Source of the DNA: an uncultured Lachnospiraceae bacterium
GTDB lineage: Bacteria > Bacillota > Clostridia > Lachnospirales > Lachnospiraceae
Assembly: GCA_947651335.1 (NCBI GenBank)
Contig: CANSYV010000089.1
Coordinates: 1 to 6,262, forward strand
Direction of reading: 5' to 3'
DNA: 6,262 nucleotides
In this document: piece after piece, positions 5,358-6,262 of the stretch
Numbering within the stretch: the first letter of the stretch is position 1
How the letters are laid out: each line of letters opens with the position of its first letter
The notes under the pieces: generated by a model
Databases searched by the model: none
Told to the model about the DNA's origin: nothing
The model's input: the letters and a program-made list of their open reading frames with translations, nothing else
Translations under genes and position numbers: made by a program

Positions 5358-6262
5358 ATGGAGAATCATGTAACAGATTCAGTTTATTATGTGGGTGCCA
5401 ATGACCATGATGTGGACCTGTTTGAAGGCCAATATGTGGTGCCGGACGGCATGGCGTACAATTCTTATGTGATTATGGATGATTCCATTGCGGTTATGGA
5501 CACCATTGACCAGACAAAGACACAGGAATGGCTTGACAATATTGATAAAGTTCTGGACGGAGCAATGCCGGATTATCTGGTGGTACAGCATATGGAGCCA
5601 GACCATGCAGGATCTATTGAGGCATTTGTGAACAAATATCCTTCTGCCACAGTTGTGAGCAGCCCCAAGGCATTTGTGATGATGGGACAGTTCTTCCCGG
5701 AGATGAAGATGGAGCACACGAAGGAGATCAAGGAAGGCGATACCCTTTCCTTGGGAAGCCATACTTTGAACTTTGTGGCTGCACCCATGGTACACTGGCC
5801 GGAAGTTATGATGACTTATGAATCCAGTGAGAAGATTCTGTTTGCGGCTGACGGTTTTGGTAAATTCGGAGCTCTCGATGTGGAACAGGATTGGGCGTGT
5901 GAGGCCAGAAGATATTACATCGGTATTGTTGGCAAATACGGCAAGCAGGTGCAGAATGTGCTGAAAAAAGCTGCTGGTCTTGACATTGCCATGATCTGCC
6001 CGCTGCACGGTCCCATTCTGAAGGAGAATCTGGGATATTATCTGAATCTGTATGATATCTGGTCAAGCTACAGACCGGAGAGTGAAGGTGTATGCGTATG
6101 CTATACATCTGTATATGGACATACAAAAGCAGCAGTGGAGCTGCTGTGTAAGAAACTGGAAGAAGCCGGCGCACCGAAGGTAGAGTGCCATGACCTGGCA
6201 AGATGCGATATGGCTGAAGCTGTGGAAGATGCATTCCGTTATGACAAGCTGGTTCTTGCCAC
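5358..6262 (+). CDS. fprA: Flavodiiron protein (FprA, class A), 3' end outside the window
   Basis: The first 301 residues are present; the family is about 400 long, so most of the flavodoxin domain is cut off by the window edge. Flavodiiron proteins reduce O2 to water and/or NO to N2O in the cytoplasm, usually with electrons from rubredoxin, protecting anaerobes. The N-terminal metallo-beta-lactamase-like domain carries the expected diiron ligands: H78, E80 and D82 in HMEPDH, H146 in MVHWPEV, D165 in AADGFG and H217 in CPLHGPI. The flavodoxin-like domain starts near 245, with the FMN phosphate-binding loop YTSVYGHTKAA. The start is ATG with AAGGAGG (5342-5348) at a spacing of 9. A good promoter (5247-5275) and a possible leader peptide lie upstream. 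No rubredoxin domain can be seen; one fused at the C-terminus cannot be excluded. Product specificity (O2 versus NO) cannot be read from the sequence. Confidence 0.96.
   Translation, partial: MENHVTDSVYYVGANDHDVDLFEGQYVVPDGMAYNSYVIMDDSIAVMDTIDQTKTQEWLDNIDKVLDGAMPDYLVVQHMEPDHAGSIEAFVNKYPSATVVSSPKAFVMMGQFFPEMKMEHTKEIKEGDTLSLGSHTLNFVAAPMVHWPEVMMTYESSEKILFAADGFGKFGALDVEQDWACEARRYYIGIVGKYGKQVQNVLKKAAGLDIAMICPLHGPILKENLGYYLNLYDIWSSYRPESEGVCVCYTSVYGHTKAAVELLCKKLEEAGAPKVECHDLARCDMAEAVEDAFRYDKLVLA

Noticed and set aside
5379..6008. Long minus-strand open frame of 209 codons inside fprA
   Set aside because: The plus strand encodes all diiron ligands of a flavodiiron protein. The antisense frame is His-rich and without a recognisable family, as expected for a shadow.

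Overview
The window looks like chromosomal DNA of an anaerobic Firmicute in the class Clostridia, most likely the family Lachnospiraceae. The evidence is strong AGGAGG-type ribosome binding sites, mid-GC codon use, a class A flavodiiron protein of the clostridial type, a DUF5685 protein, and a small protein that starts with the FVTNSSSSSF motif I associate with this group. This placement is inferred from gene content; no rRNA or other phylogenetic marker is present. I see no tRNA, rRNA, CRISPR array, insertion sequence or attachment site.

Layout. Bases 1-471 (minus strand) hold two small genes of unknown function in the same direction: a 94-residue protein and, 32 bp downstream, a protein with an FVTNSSSSSF start that runs off the left edge. 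Bases 472-609 are a divergent promoter region. Bases 610-2607 (plus strand) are a tight three-gene operon whose genes overlap by 20 and 10 bp: a DUF5685 protein, a J-domain/TPR protein with a cysteine-rich tail, and a small polytopic membrane protein. Bases 2594-3226 (minus strand) encode an Asn-Pro repeat protein with one C-terminal membrane anchor; its 3' end overlaps the operon's last gene by 14 bp. A consensus promoter at 3279-3307 drives it, divergent from recQ. Bases 3334-5193 (plus strand) are a full-length RecQ helicase. After a 164 bp gap with its own promoter and a possible leader peptide, a flavodiiron protein (fprA) starts at 5358 and runs off the right edge.

How the genes may work together. 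RecQ (DNA repair) and the flavodiiron protein (O2/NO reduction) are well understood individually and are probably transcribed separately, though no terminator is visible between them. The least explained parts are the DUF5685/J-domain/membrane operon and the Asn-Pro repeat protein. In the DUF5685 protein I see two aspartate-rich motifs that resemble those of squalene/phytoene-synthase-type enzymes. With the J-domain and membrane partners this suggests a membrane-associated module of unknown biochemical role. The Asn-Pro repeats are encoded by DNA with regularly spaced G-runs that fit a G-quadruplex pattern, directly beside recQ.
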